A DNA stretch of 64,000 nt from Betaproteobacteria bacterium (lineage in GTDB: Bacteria; Pseudomonadota; Gammaproteobacteria; Burkholderiales; SG8-41). A model generated the notes under the pieces. The model saw only the letters and a program-made list of their open reading frames with translations, searched no databases and was not told where the DNA came from. The position numbers were made by a program, and so were the translations under genes. Where the stretch lies: positions 17,967 through 81,966 of the forward strand of contig JAKFUS010000040.1 in assembly GCA_021732605.1 (NCBI GenBank), written 5' to 3'. Below are positions 29,553-37,753 of the stretch, in pieces. The first letter of the stretch is position 1; the number at the start of each line of letters is the position of its first letter.

Positions 29553-29795
29553 TTACTTCTTTTCGTCTTTCTTCATTTCTTTCTTCATTTCGTCTTTCTT
29601 CATTTCTTTCTTCATTTCGTCTTTCTTCATTTCTTTCTTCATTTCGTCTTTCTTCATTTCTTTCTTCATTTCGTCTTTCTTGGCTTCGGCTTTCGGCGCA
29701 TCTTTCTTCATGCCATCTTCGTGCTTGGCGGCAACGGCACCAAAGCTGACAGCGGCGAAAGCGGCGGCGATAAGGGCGGCGATAATTTTGCTCAT
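29553..29795 (-). CDS. Small exported lysine/glutamate-rich protein with 9-residue repeats
   Basis: From ATG 29795 the product has 80 residues: a signal peptide (MSKIIAALIAAAFAAVSFGA, cut near AVAA), a short spacer, then four copies of DEMKKEMKK and a final DEKK. The mature part is only Lys, Glu, Asp, Met, Ala, Pro, Gly and one His, so it is extremely charged and likely a long helix or disordered. Small proteins of this kind are common in betaproteobacterial genomes as pentapeptide-MXKDX-like repeat proteins; their role is unknown. It has its own terminator. An ATG 12 bases upstream (29807) is an alternative start. Confidence 0.75.
   Translation of the reverse strand: MSKIIAALIAAAFAAVSFGAVAAKHEDGMKKDAPKAEAKKDEMKKEMKKDEMKKEMKKDEMKKEMKKDEMKKEMKKDEKK
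29568..29675 (-). repeat. Four near-identical 27-bp coding repeats
   Basis: Each unit encodes DEMKKEMKK and the DNA units are nearly identical, including at third codon positions, which suggests recent expansion by slippage. The copy number is likely to vary among strains. Confidence 0.9.
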
Positions 29796-30054
29796 GAATT
29801 TCTCCAAATGGTTTTAAAGGTAGAACATGGCATTGAGTGCCACTGGTTGCATCAACGCGCTGCCAGCACGCCGGTTGACACCCGACCCGGACAATCCCCT
29901 GAGAACACTTGCGGATACTTCCGGTTTACTGACTAATGCCCGTGGGGCGGGATTCTAAACGAAATCCGTGACTTGCGCAGGGAGCCGCCTCAGGTGTCGT
30001 GGCGGGGCGACATCTGTGCCCCCCGTAGCCCGCCCCAGTGCCGTCAGCACCGAT

Positions 30055-31056
30055 TTACTTCTGCGGCGGTTTCACCAGCCCCAATTCGGTCAGAATGCCC
30101 TTGATATCGCCGTATTCCTCGGCAATGTAGCGCGTGGTGTCAACGCTGTTACGGTAGCTGTTGGACATCTGCGCCGCGGCCAGGTCGTCGTTCCATTCCT
30201 TGCTCTGCGTCAGCGTCTTGAAGGCGTTGTCCCAGTAGGCGATCTGCGGCGCACTCAAGCCCTTGGGCGCGATCACCAGCCGCCAGTTGTCGGCAACCAC
30301 ATTCAGCCCCGCTTCCCTGGCCGTCGGCAGATTCGCCAGTGCGCCGGGCAGTCGCTGCGGCGCAGCAATTGCCAGCGGCCGGATCAGGCCCGCGGCATAG
30401 GGGACGGCCAGCGACGATGCGGAATTGACCCACACCGCGACATGGCCGCCCAGCGTGGCGGCCTGTGCCTCACCGCCGCCGTTGTAGATCACGACCTTGA
30501 GTTTTTTTACGTCCGCCCCTGCCGCTTTGGCCAGCAGGCCGATGGCGATGTGATTGGCACCGCCGGCGCTGCTCGAGGTACCGACGGTCACCGCACCCGG
30601 ATCGTCTTTCAGTGCCTTGGCCAGATCCGCCATGGTTTTGTACGGCGAATCGGCCCTCACCGCAAAACCGATGTATTCACTGATCAGCAGCGAAATCGGC
30701 GTGAAATCGGTGTAATTGACGGTGCTGCGGCCGGTGATGTGGTTGGTCACCAGATTGTATGAAGTGACCAGCAGAAAATGGCCGTCACCGGCTTTGGGCC
30801 CCAGATAGGCCCAACTTACCGCACCGCCGCCACCCGGCTTGTTGACCACGGTAATCGGCGTCGTCATCACTTTCTGTTCCTGCCAGATTTTCTGGATCAA
30901 GCGTGCGGTGCGGTCGGTGCCGGTACCGGGCGTGGAGCCAACGACGACTTCGATGTTGCGCTCGGGTTTCCATGCGCTTTGCGCATGGGCGATGCCGCAG
31001 CCCGCTGCGAACGCCGCAACGACGGACAGCATCACAGTATTGTTAAACGTTTTCAT
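30055..31056 (-). CDS. Bug/TctC-family periplasmic binding protein (1)
   Basis: A tripartite tricarboxylate transporter receptor of the Bug family, which binds small carboxylates or amides in the periplasm. From ATG 31056 it has 333 residues: signal peptide ending near AHAQS, then the family signatures VVGSTPGTGTDRTAR, VVNKPGGGGAVSW and the GTSSSAGGANHIAIG region that line the ligand cleft. GGAG lies four bases before the ATG. Last gene of an NHL-GMC-Bug operon; it has no membrane partner of its own here. Confidence 0.88.
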   Translation of the reverse strand: MKTFNNTVMLSVVAAFAAGCGIAHAQSAWKPERNIEVVVGSTPGTGTDRTARLIQKIWQEQKVMTTPITVVNKPGGGGAVSWAYLGPKAGDGHFLLVTSYNLVTNHITGRSTVNYTDFTPISLLISEYIGFAVRADSPYKTMADLAKALKDDPGAVTVGTSSSAGGANHIAIGLLAKAAGADVKKLKVVIYNGGGEAQAATLGGHVAVWVNSASSLAVPYAAGLIRPLAIAAPQRLPGALANLPTAREAGLNVVADNWRLVIAPKGLSAPQIAYWDNAFKTLTQSKEWNDDLAAAQMSNSYRNSVDTTRYIAEEYGDIKGILTELGLVKPPQK

Positions 31057-31095
31057 ATTGCTCCTCACTCATTTGACTTATCAGTAGCCATTAAA

Positions 31096-32721
31096 TCATT
31101 GAACCCGTTGCGCAGCGCGCAGCAACCGGCTGCCGCACTCCGCGATCATCAGCGTCGGCGCATTGGTATTGCCCGAGGTGATGCTCGGCATCACCGAGGC
31201 GTCGATCACCCGCAGCCCGCTGATGCCGCGCACCCGCAACTGCGGATCCACAACTGCAGTCGCATCATCGGCCCGGCCCATTTTGCAGGTACCGACGGGA
31301 TGAAAAATCGTGGTGCCGATCTGCCCTGCCGCCTGCACCAGTTCAGCTTCCGACTGATACTGCGGCCCCGGCATGAATTCTTCAGGCGCATGCGGTTTCA
31401 GTGCTGCGGACTCGTTGACGATACGCCTGGTCAGCCGTATTGCGTCGGCTGCAACAATGCGGTCTTCCGCAGTCGACAAATAATTCGGCGCAATCGCCGG
31501 ATGCGCGCGCGGGTCAGCGGAAGTAATGCGTACCGAACCGCGTGAAGTCGGCCGGATATTGCAGACGCTGGCGGTGAACGCCGGAAATGGGTGCGGTGGC
31601 GCTCCAAAACGGTCCAGCGAAATCGGCTGGATGTGGTATTCGAGATTGGCTGTGGCCTGCGCCGGATCGGATTTGGCGAAGGCGCCCAGTTGTGACGGCG
31701 GCATAGTCAGCGGCCCGCTACGCTTTAATGCATATTCAAGCCCCATCATCGCCTTGGCCCACCACGAATCCAGCAGCGTGTTCAACGTCAGCGCGTTCTG
31801 GATGCGGAAAGCCAACCGCAGTTGCAGATGGTCCTGCAGGTTGTCACCCACCGGAAGCTCGTGCACGACTGGAATACCGTGCTTCTGCAACAAGGCGCCG
31901 GGACCGATGCCCGACAGTTGCAGAATCTGCGGGCTGCCGATGGCGCCTGCCGACAGGATGGTTTCACGCTTCGAACCGGCAAAACATTCTTCGTTGCCCT
32001 GAAAAAATTCCACACCGGTCACCTGTTTGCCCGCCAGCCGCAGTTTTTTCACCAGCGCGCCGGTAACGACTTTTAGATTCGGCCGCTGCAGTGCTGGCCG
32101 CAGGAATGCTTTCGCCGCACTCCAACGCATACCGTTCTTCTGCGTCACTTCAAACCGCGACACACCAAAGTTATCGCCGCGGTTAAAGTCTTCCGTCGCC
32201 GGGATGCCGGATTCGATGGCGGCGTTGCGGAAGGCATCGATAATGTCCCACTGCACGCGCGGAGTCTCGATGCGGAGTTCACCACCCGCGCCATGCTTTT
32301 CATCGGCGCCGCGCCAGTGGTCTTCGATGTCCATGAAGGCCGGCAGCACCTGCTGCCAGGACCAGTCACTGTCGCCGGTCAGCTGCGCCCATTCGTCGTA
32401 ATCGCGGGCCTGGCCGCGCAGATAGAGCATCGCGTTGATCGAAGACGAACCGCCGAGCACGCGGCCGCGCGGATAGTTGATGACGCGACCGTTGAGTCCC
32501 GCCTCGGCCACGGTTTTGTAACACCAGTCGGTGCGCGGATTGCCGATGCAGTAGAGATAACCCACGGGTATGTGGATCCAGTGCCAATCGTCACGCCCGC
32601 CCGCTTCCAGCAACAACACCGAGACATCAGGATCCGCAGACAAGCGGTTCGCCAGCAGGCAACCGGCGCTGCCCGCGCCGACGATCACGTAGTCGTAATC
32701 ACCCAGGGAGCGGGAAGGCAT
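31096..32721 (-). CDS. GMC-family FAD-dependent alcohol/choline dehydrogenase-like oxidoreductase
   Basis: A 541-residue flavoprotein. FAD binding is shown by YVIVGAGSAGCLLANRL at the N terminus and the GMC signatures GRVLGGSSSINAMLYLRG and GAIGSPQILQLSGIG. The active-site histidine is in FHPVGTCKMG and the partner Asn/His region in SGNTNAPTLMIAE. Such enzymes oxidise primary alcohols, often passing electrons to quinone or a dye-like acceptor; the substrate cannot be told from sequence. It lies 50 bp after the NHL-repeat gene and 39 bp before a Bug protein on the same strand, which suggests scavenging of an imported compound. Confidence 0.9.
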   Translation of the reverse strand: MPSRSLGDYDYVIVGAGSAGCLLANRLSADPDVSVLLLEAGGRDDWHWIHIPVGYLYCIGNPRTDWCYKTVAEAGLNGRVINYPRGRVLGGSSSINAMLYLRGQARDYDEWAQLTGDSDWSWQQVLPAFMDIEDHWRGADEKHGAGGELRIETPRVQWDIIDAFRNAAIESGIPATEDFNRGDNFGVSRFEVTQKNGMRWSAAKAFLRPALQRPNLKVVTGALVKKLRLAGKQVTGVEFFQGNEECFAGSKRETILSAGAIGSPQILQLSGIGPGALLQKHGIPVVHELPVGDNLQDHLQLRLAFRIQNALTLNTLLDSWWAKAMMGLEYALKRSGPLTMPPSQLGAFAKSDPAQATANLEYHIQPISLDRFGAPPHPFPAFTASVCNIRPTSRGSVRITSADPRAHPAIAPNYLSTAEDRIVAADAIRLTRRIVNESAALKPHAPEEFMPGPQYQSEAELVQAAGQIGTTIFHPVGTCKMGRADDATAVVDPQLRVRGISGLRVIDASVMPSITSGNTNAPTLMIAECGSRLLRAAQRVQ

Positions 32722-32749
32722 AGTATCGACGTTGCGTAAATATTAAATA

Positions 32750-32770
32750 AAATCAATAACTTATTGATTT
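32750..32770. promoter_or_regulatory. Perfect 21-bp AT-rich palindrome between NHL and GMC genes
   Basis: AAATCAATAA at 32750-32759 and TTATTGATTT at 32761-32770 are exact inverted copies around one C. It starts 29 bases upstream of the GMC start codon and stands out sharply from the GC-rich surroundings. It could be an operator for a dimeric regulator or a hairpin in the shared transcript. Confidence 0.6.
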
Positions 32771-32771
32771 A

Positions 32772-33668
32772 CTATACCTTAACCAGCTTCTGCACGTTCC
32801 AGTTCAGCGAATCAGCAACATAGATATTGTCCTGCGCATCCAGCGTCAGGTAATGCGCTTCGCCGTAACGGTTGGGCCCTTTGCCCTGACCGCCGGTCGC
32901 TGCGAGCAGATTGAGATCCATGTCGAGCTTCATGATGCGGCCCGCGTGACCGTGCGCCATCATGATGTGTTTCTGGTCGCTCATCATGCACAGGCCGCAG
33001 GGCGTGCCCGGATGTGCTTTCTCGCGCAGGAATTTGCCCTCGGCATCAAACACCTGCAGGCGCTGGTTGGAACGGTCGGCGATGTACACCAGACCCTTGC
33101 TGTCGGTGATCACCGCATGCGGCTGGTTGAACTGCCCCGGCTCCTTGCCCTCGCCGCCCCATGTGGTTAAAAAGTTGCCGTCGCCATCGAACTTGATCAC
33201 CCGCGATTCGCCCTTGCCGTGGCCCTGGGTGACATAAACCTCGCCCTTCAGTCCGAAAGCGATGTCGTTGGGTTCGTTGAAACAACGCAGATGCCCGGCC
33301 TGATGCCAGTCAGTGGCGCGCCCCTTCACGCCCAGCACCATCAGAATGCGGCCCTCGGCCGTCATCTTGACGACAATATGCGCCACAGTGTCGGTAACCC
33401 AGATATTGCCCTGGGCATCCAGCCGCAGGCCGTGCGGATTGTCGAACACGCCGCGGCCGAGGGAACGCAGATACATGCCCTGCGGATTGAATTCCATCAG
33501 CGCGTGTTCGCTGCGGTTGAACACGAGAATGTTGCCATTCGCGCGCACCGCGACGGCGGAACACGGCCCAAAGTTCACGCCCTCCGGCAGCTTGAAAATA
33601 TCGGGGACGACGCGGTAGTTCAGTTCGGGAACGTTCTGCTGGACAGCGATGGTGGCAGCTTGCGCCAT
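32772..33668 (-). CDS. NHL-repeat six-bladed beta-propeller protein
   Basis: A 298-residue protein with successive NHL blades: FDNPHGLRLDAQGNIWVTD, FNEPNDIAFGLKGEVYVTQ, FNQPHAVITDSKGLVYIAD, and YGEAHYLTLDAQDNIYVAD. This is the architecture of peptidyl-amidating-lyase-like and related propellers. No signal peptide is evident in the first 20 residues (MAQAATIAVQQNVPELNYR), so it may be cytoplasmic. It leads the operon with the GMC oxidoreductase and the Bug protein; a lactonase-type role acting on the product of the GMC enzyme is possible but is inference. Confidence 0.85.
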   Translation of the reverse strand: MAQAATIAVQQNVPELNYRVVPDIFKLPEGVNFGPCSAVAVRANGNILVFNRSEHALMEFNPQGMYLRSLGRGVFDNPHGLRLDAQGNIWVTDTVAHIVVKMTAEGRILMVLGVKGRATDWHQAGHLRCFNEPNDIAFGLKGEVYVTQGHGKGESRVIKFDGDGNFLTTWGGEGKEPGQFNQPHAVITDSKGLVYIADRSNQRLQVFDAEGKFLREKAHPGTPCGLCMMSDQKHIMMAHGHAGRIMKLDMDLNLLAATGGQGKGPNRYGEAHYLTLDAQDNIYVADSLNWNVQKLVKV

Positions 33669-33872
33669 GGCTCACTCCTGATGAAGCGTTGTTGATGAGG
33701 CGTTATTGTTGTCGTGGGCGATCTGCCGCGCACTCGTGCCGTGAGGATACCGCGGAAATTCCTGCGGTGACGCATACAGTCCAAGCCACGAAGAGAAAAT
33801 CACAACCTGCTGCATTGGATGGGTTTTGCAACGCAGCGAAAGCGCTGCCGCAGTGCGCTGCCAACACGCGCC

Positions 33873-33888
33873 TGGCACGCGTCCTGCA
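33873..33888 (+). promoter_or_regulatory. Candidate sigma-54 promoter of the chlorite-dismutase-family gene
   Basis: TGGCACGCGTCCTGCA has GG at 33874-33875 and GC at 33886-33887 with exactly ten bases between, matching the TGGCACG-N4-TTGCA consensus except for one base (CTGCA for TTGCA). Transcription would begin near 33899, 50 bases before the ATG at 33949. Confidence 0.65.
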
Positions 33889-33948
33889 TCGTAAAGCCGG
33901 ACGCCGCATACCGACTGACCGTGATCCCACTCCAACGAGGTTCCGCCT

Positions 33949-34524
33949 ATGACCGCCGCCATCCCCGCCCGCCTGTTCCACTTCGTCGCCGGCAACAACG
34001 GCCCCTGGCGGATCGAAGGGGCACAGTGCATCAGCGGCGCGCCTCTGCCCGCCGCGGCGCGCATCGCCATGGTGCCGGACTCGCCCGGATTTCACCCGGA
34101 CCGTGCATCGTGGTCGCTGCGCGGTATCACCAGCAACGAGCGTTACGTCACCCGCGACGAAAAAACCGCGCTGGTCGCCAAACAGGAAGGTCTTGGCCGC
34201 CCGCAGGCCAACTGCGCTGCGTTGATCCCCATCCGTAAAACCGCAGCGTGGTGGGCGCTGCCACAGGACGAACGCCGGCACATCCTCGAAGCCCAGTCGC
34301 AGCACATTGCCATCGGCATGAAATACCTGCCCGCCATCGCCCGCCGTCTGCATCATTGCCGCGACCTCGGCAGCGACCAGCCTTTTGATTTCATCACCTG
34401 GTTTGAATTCGCGCCGGCCGATACCAGCGCCTTTGACGAACTGCTCGCCACGCTGCGCGCCTCGCCCGAATGGAACTACGTGGATCGCGAATCAGACATC
34501 CGTCTCGTACACGCCGGGGACTGA
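33949..34524 (+). CDS. Chlorite-dismutase-family (dimeric, short type) heme-binding protein
   Basis: A 191-residue protein with the Cld/DyP-like fold: RDEKTALVAKQEG near the start of the second half, then WWALPQDERRHILEAQSQHIAIG (about 101-123), the histidine pair HH at 135-136 that includes the likely heme ligand, and the strand FITWFEFAPAD (148-158) and WNYVDRESDI that close the ferredoxin-like half. Its length fits the short dimeric lineage, which includes real chlorite dismutases and proteins of unknown role. Whether the distal arginine needed for oxygen release is present needs an alignment. GAGG lies eight bases before the ATG, behind a candidate sigma-54 promoter. Confidence 0.8.
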   Translation: MTAAIPARLFHFVAGNNGPWRIEGAQCISGAPLPAAARIAMVPDSPGFHPDRASWSLRGITSNERYVTRDEKTALVAKQEGLGRPQANCAALIPIRKTAAWWALPQDERRHILEAQSQHIAIGMKYLPAIARRLHHCRDLGSDQPFDFITWFEFAPADTSAFDELLATLRASPEWNYVDRESDIRLVHAGD

Positions 34525-34604
34525 ACGCCCAGCAGTTTTGTTATCCGCTGCCGGTTCGGGGCTAGAATGCGGCGATACCCACCCTCAATCGGATCGGAGT
34601 CGCC

Positions 34605-35189
34605 ATGAATAAATCCCGCCAGCATCATCACGCTCTGCTTTTTACCGCCATCGCCTGTTGCAGCCTGGCCGCGGCACCGGCCGCAGCACAGACCATGAAA
34701 CCCGGCCTGTGGGAAATCACCAACAAAATGGGCGGCAGCGGCGACACCGGCGCCAAGATGGCCGCCGCGCAGGCCGAAATGCAAAAGCAGATGGCCGCGA
34801 TGCCGCCGGAGCAGCGCAAACAGATGGAAAAAATGATGGCGCAGCAGGGCGTCAACATGGCCCCCGGCGCCGCCGGCGGCGGCATGGCCGTCCGCGTCTG
34901 CATCACCAAAGAAATGGCAGCGCGCAATGAAACCCCCGCGCAAAACCAGGGCGACTGCAAACAGGAACAACTGCAGAAAAGCGGCAACACCACCAAGTTC
35001 AAGTTCACCTGCACCAAACCGCCGTCCAGCGGCGAAGGCGAAGTGACCATGAACAGCCCCGAGTCGTACACCATGAAAATGAAAATGACGAGTCAGGAGA
35101 AAGGCAAGCCGGAGCAGATGACCATGGATGCTCAAGGCAAATTTGTATCCAGCGATTGCGGAACCGTAAAACCGATTGCGGCCAAATAA
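34605..35189 (+). CDS. Exported DUF3617-family protein
   Basis: A 194-residue protein with a signal peptide ending near APAAAQ (residue 29). The mature start MKPGLWEITNKMGG is the hallmark of DUF3617, followed by a Met/Gln/Lys-rich helical insert (about 50-85) and paired cysteines in VRVCITKEMAA, GDCKQEQ, FTCTKPPS and SSDCGTV that probably form disulfides. The family is widespread in proteobacteria and has no known function. The gene sits between the Cld-family gene and a Bug gene, all on the same strand. Confidence 0.82.
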   Translation: MNKSRQHHHALLFTAIACCSLAAAPAAAQTMKPGLWEITNKMGGSGDTGAKMAAAQAEMQKQMAAMPPEQRKQMEKMMAQQGVNMAPGAAGGGMAVRVCITKEMAARNETPAQNQGDCKQEQLQKSGNTTKFKFTCTKPPSSGEGEVTMNSPESYTMKMKMTSQEKGKPEQMTMDAQGKFVSSDCGTVKPIAAK

Positions 35190-35226
35190 CTCACAGCCAC
35201 CCAGCCCTTTTGAATCCGGAGCTCCT

Positions 35227-36189
35227 GTGAACCCTATCCTCCTGGCAGTTGCCGGCGCCTTGGCAGTACTCACCCCTGATCTCGCCACAGCACAAGCTTA
35301 TCCGACCAGAGTCATCCGCATGATCGTGCCGCTCGCCCCCGGCGGCACCGGCGACACGCTGGCGCGTGTCATGGGCGAGGAAATGGGCAAGATCCTCGGC
35401 ACCAACATCGTCGTCGACAACCGGCCGGGGGCAGGCGGCCTGATCGGCACCCAAACCGTCGCCAGTGCAATGCCCGACGGCTACACCCTGATCAATGTGA
35501 GCCCTTCCCATGTCATCAACCCGGCGCTCTACACCGGCAAGACCTACGACCCGGTCAAGGATTTCGAACCGGTGTTCCACATCGCCAACACCTACCAGAT
35601 CATCGTCGCGCACCCGTCGCTGCCGGCGAAGAACATCAAGGAACTGATCGCGATGGCCAAAGCCAGCCCCGGCAAACTGTCCTACGGCTCAGCCGGCACC
35701 GGCTCGGCGACGCACCTGAACATGGAACTGTTCAAACAAATGGCCGGAGTAGACATCGTCCACGTACCGTACAAAGGCAGCACACCCGCACGCGTCGACA
35801 CAGTAGGCGGCCAGATCCAGTTGTCGATGGACGGCCTGCTACCAGTACTGCCCTTCATCAAGGATGGCCGCCTGCGTCCGCTGGGCCTGACCAGCAGCAA
35901 ACGCTCTCAGGTAGCGCCCGACATCCCGACCATCGGCGAAAGCGTACCCGGCTACGCGACAGATACCTGGTACGGCATCCTCGCCCCGGCGAAAACACCG
36001 AAGGCGATCATTGCGACGCTGCACAGCGCGGCGCAGAAAGCGATTGATACGCCGGCGACGGCAGCGCGGCTGAAGCAGTTGGGGACGGAAGCGGTCGGTG
36101 GATCGTCCGAAGCGTTTGGCAAGCTGGTGGCGAGCGAGGCGAAGCTTTGGGCGCAGGTGGTGAAGGTTTCAGGGGCGAAGGTTAACTAG
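35227..36189 (+). CDS. Bug/TctC-family periplasmic binding protein (2)
   Basis: Periplasmic receptor of the tripartite tricarboxylate transporter type. From GTG 35227 (ribosome site GGAG five bases before) it has 320 residues: a signal peptide ending AQA near residue 23, IVPLAPGGTGDTLARVMGEE and VVDNRPGAGGLIGTQ in the binding cleft, YGSAGTGSATHLNMELF, and VPYKGSTPARVDTVGGQIQ, all Bug signatures. No TctAB partner is adjacent; it may share the transporter at 61-63 kb or act in sensing. Confidence 0.9.
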   Translation: MNPILLAVAGALAVLTPDLATAQAYPTRVIRMIVPLAPGGTGDTLARVMGEEMGKILGTNIVVDNRPGAGGLIGTQTVASAMPDGYTLINVSPSHVINPALYTGKTYDPVKDFEPVFHIANTYQIIVAHPSLPAKNIKELIAMAKASPGKLSYGSAGTGSATHLNMELFKQMAGVDIVHVPYKGSTPARVDTVGGQIQLSMDGLLPVLPFIKDGRLRPLGLTSSKRSQVAPDIPTIGESVPGYATDTWYGILAPAKTPKAIIATLHSAAQKAIDTPATAARLKQLGTEAVGGSSEAFGKLVASEAKLWAQVVKVSGAKVN

Positions 36190-36206
36190 ACCGGAAACAA
36201 CCGCCA

Positions 36207-37202
36207 ATGCGCACGCAGAAAAAAACACTCGTTTTTCTTTTTTTCGCAATGCTGGCATGCGCTTCCACAAACACGCCAATCAGTGAGCCCGCACAGGCGC
36301 AGCAATCGACTTCAGTCCGCGCGAGCGGTCCGGCTTTAGAGATGTTTAATCGCATGGTGGAAAACCCTGCGTATCCGAAGTTGCGCGACGCAAAAATAGA
36401 ATACTGGTACGGCACCGAAGAAGCTCGCTTTGCGCACGCGCTGAAAATACCCAACCCGGTGCCCGAAGACAGTGGCTACCGACCGGGGATGACTCAGCAG
36501 CAATACTTCGACCACCTGTGCAAGACAGAAGCGGGAGAGTTCATTTTCAAGACGGCGGACAACGTCGAGGGTATTTTTCAGATGCGTCCACGGCGATTCA
36601 TGTATGAGTCTGAGGAATGGCAGCATCTATATGCGATTGAAGATCCCTATGGCTACTGGGCTGGAGAAAACGACAATCCTGGGCGGCAGTTTGTAGGTCC
36701 AACAATGTATTCGTTCCTCGAAGCCCTTCCTGTTATGCATCGAAAAGAATGGGGATGGTCACCAGACATTTACGACAAAAGCCTCGGGGCTCCACCTCCA
36801 GCCGATAGCAAAATCGCTAGGTTATATGGGTACAACGGCCAGAGCTTGAAAACACAGAAACTTGAATACGACACAAAGCCGAAGGCAAGCTATGGCTTTA
36901 CCTGGCGAGGCATCAAACGGCCTAACGACCGTGAAATGGGTATTGCTGGCGGTGAGTTGATTGTTATTGATTTACAAACCAATGAAGTAATGGGTGTGCG
37001 GCGTGGGTATGTAATTTGGAACGGTGGTTGGACTGGGCGTGTATGTCCAAGATATGGTTACAGCGGAGGTCAGGACAAGACAACTTTTTTTTCAGTCTGG
37101 TTCTTGGCTAAAGTTGCTCGGCCCGCAGGTTGGCAAGAGTTCTTTGCCGGTCGAGAAAAATATCGCGTTATCAAGGATAACCCAGAACAAAAACGCTATT
37201 GA
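36207..37202 (+). CDS. Unknown secreted lipoprotein-like protein, lower GC
   Basis: I do not recognise this 331-residue protein. It begins with a signal peptide with a cysteine after AMLA (residue 18), which could be a lipobox-like site. The mature part has aromatic-rich stretches (EYWYGTEEARFA, YAIEDPYGYWAGENDNPGRQF, WNGGWTGRVCPRYGYSGG) and no motif I can place. It lies 17 bases after the Bug gene. Its base composition is clearly lower in GC than its neighbours, and it borders a repeat-rich gap, both hinting at acquisition from elsewhere. Confidence 0.7.
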   Translation: MRTQKKTLVFLFFAMLACASTNTPISEPAQAQQSTSVRASGPALEMFNRMVENPAYPKLRDAKIEYWYGTEEARFAHALKIPNPVPEDSGYRPGMTQQQYFDHLCKTEAGEFIFKTADNVEGIFQMRPRRFMYESEEWQHLYAIEDPYGYWAGENDNPGRQFVGPTMYSFLEALPVMHRKEWGWSPDIYDKSLGAPPPADSKIARLYGYNGQSLKTQKLEYDTKPKASYGFTWRGIKRPNDREMGIAGGELIVIDLQTNEVMGVRRGYVIWNGGWTGRVCPRYGYSGGQDKTTFFSVWFLAKVARPAGWQEFFAGREKYRVIKDNPEQKRY

Positions 37203-37753
37203 TCATTGGTGATTGCAAAGCAAATATATAACGATAAAGATCGTGTAGAAAAAAATGAGCGGGGTGCATTCAACACTGCGATCCGCCGTTGACTTCGCCC
37301 CCTTCTGAGCCGCCGAGTAGCGCAGCGCGGCCGGGGGTAGTCGGCGAGGACTGTGCGAGCGCGTAGGACGCGGCAACACCACAACAAACTCCCGCCCAAA
37401 CCAGCATCCACGAATAGAACTAGTGCGCGAGTTCCGCAGCCGCCCGGCCGCGCGAGCAACGCAGGGCAGCCCGAAGGGCCGGTGAGGTAGGGCGGCATTT
37501 TCTTTGGTTACTTTCTTTTGGCCGCACAAAAGAAAGTAACTAGCCGCCGGGCTACCCCCGGCGATGTTGAAGCACAGAAGCCGGACTGGTAACGACACGG
37601 CCTTCGAAAAGCTCAGGGCGAACGGTGTTTTGTTTGAAGCATTCCCATACGGCGGATAACGCCGCTACGCGTCTCATCCGCCCTACACCCCTCCTCCCCT
37701 ATAATCACCACTCCATTTGTCAGCCAAGCTGCCCCGGCAGCCCGGAGTCCGAT
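37203..37753. other. Repeat-rich gap including the GTTACTTTCTTTTG hairpin
   Basis: No convincing gene is present. The centre holds a perfect 14-bp inverted repeat, GTTACTTTCTTTTG at 37507-37520 and its complement at 37527-37540 around GCCGCA. This word is part of an extragenic element seen in many proteobacteria and its surroundings (the GGGCTACCCCCGG flank at about 37549) belong to it. Overlapping frames here, such as the one read on the minus strand from 37598, encode only repeat-derived sequence. A TATAAT at about 37699 may belong to the promoter of the next gene. Confidence 0.65.
37507..37540. repeat. Perfect 14-bp inverted repeat (GTTACTTTCTTTTG element)
   Basis: Arms at 37507-37520 and 37527-37540 match exactly, with a six-base loop. 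It is a known kind of dispersed proteobacterial element; only this copy occurs in the window. Confidence 0.85.

Noticed and set aside
29568..29675. CRISPR-like regular repeats
   Set aside because: The repeats are adjacent without unique spacers and encode DEMKKEMKK in frame.
33672..34070. A 132-residue minus-strand frame upstream of the NHL gene
   Set aside because: It overlaps the start of the chlorite-dismutase-family gene on the opposite strand and shows no coding features.
37203..37598. Open frame on the minus strand giving a 131-residue product
   Set aside because: It lies wholly in a dispersed repeat region with the GTTACTTTCTTTTG hairpin, is rich in repeat-derived words, and has no ribosome site.
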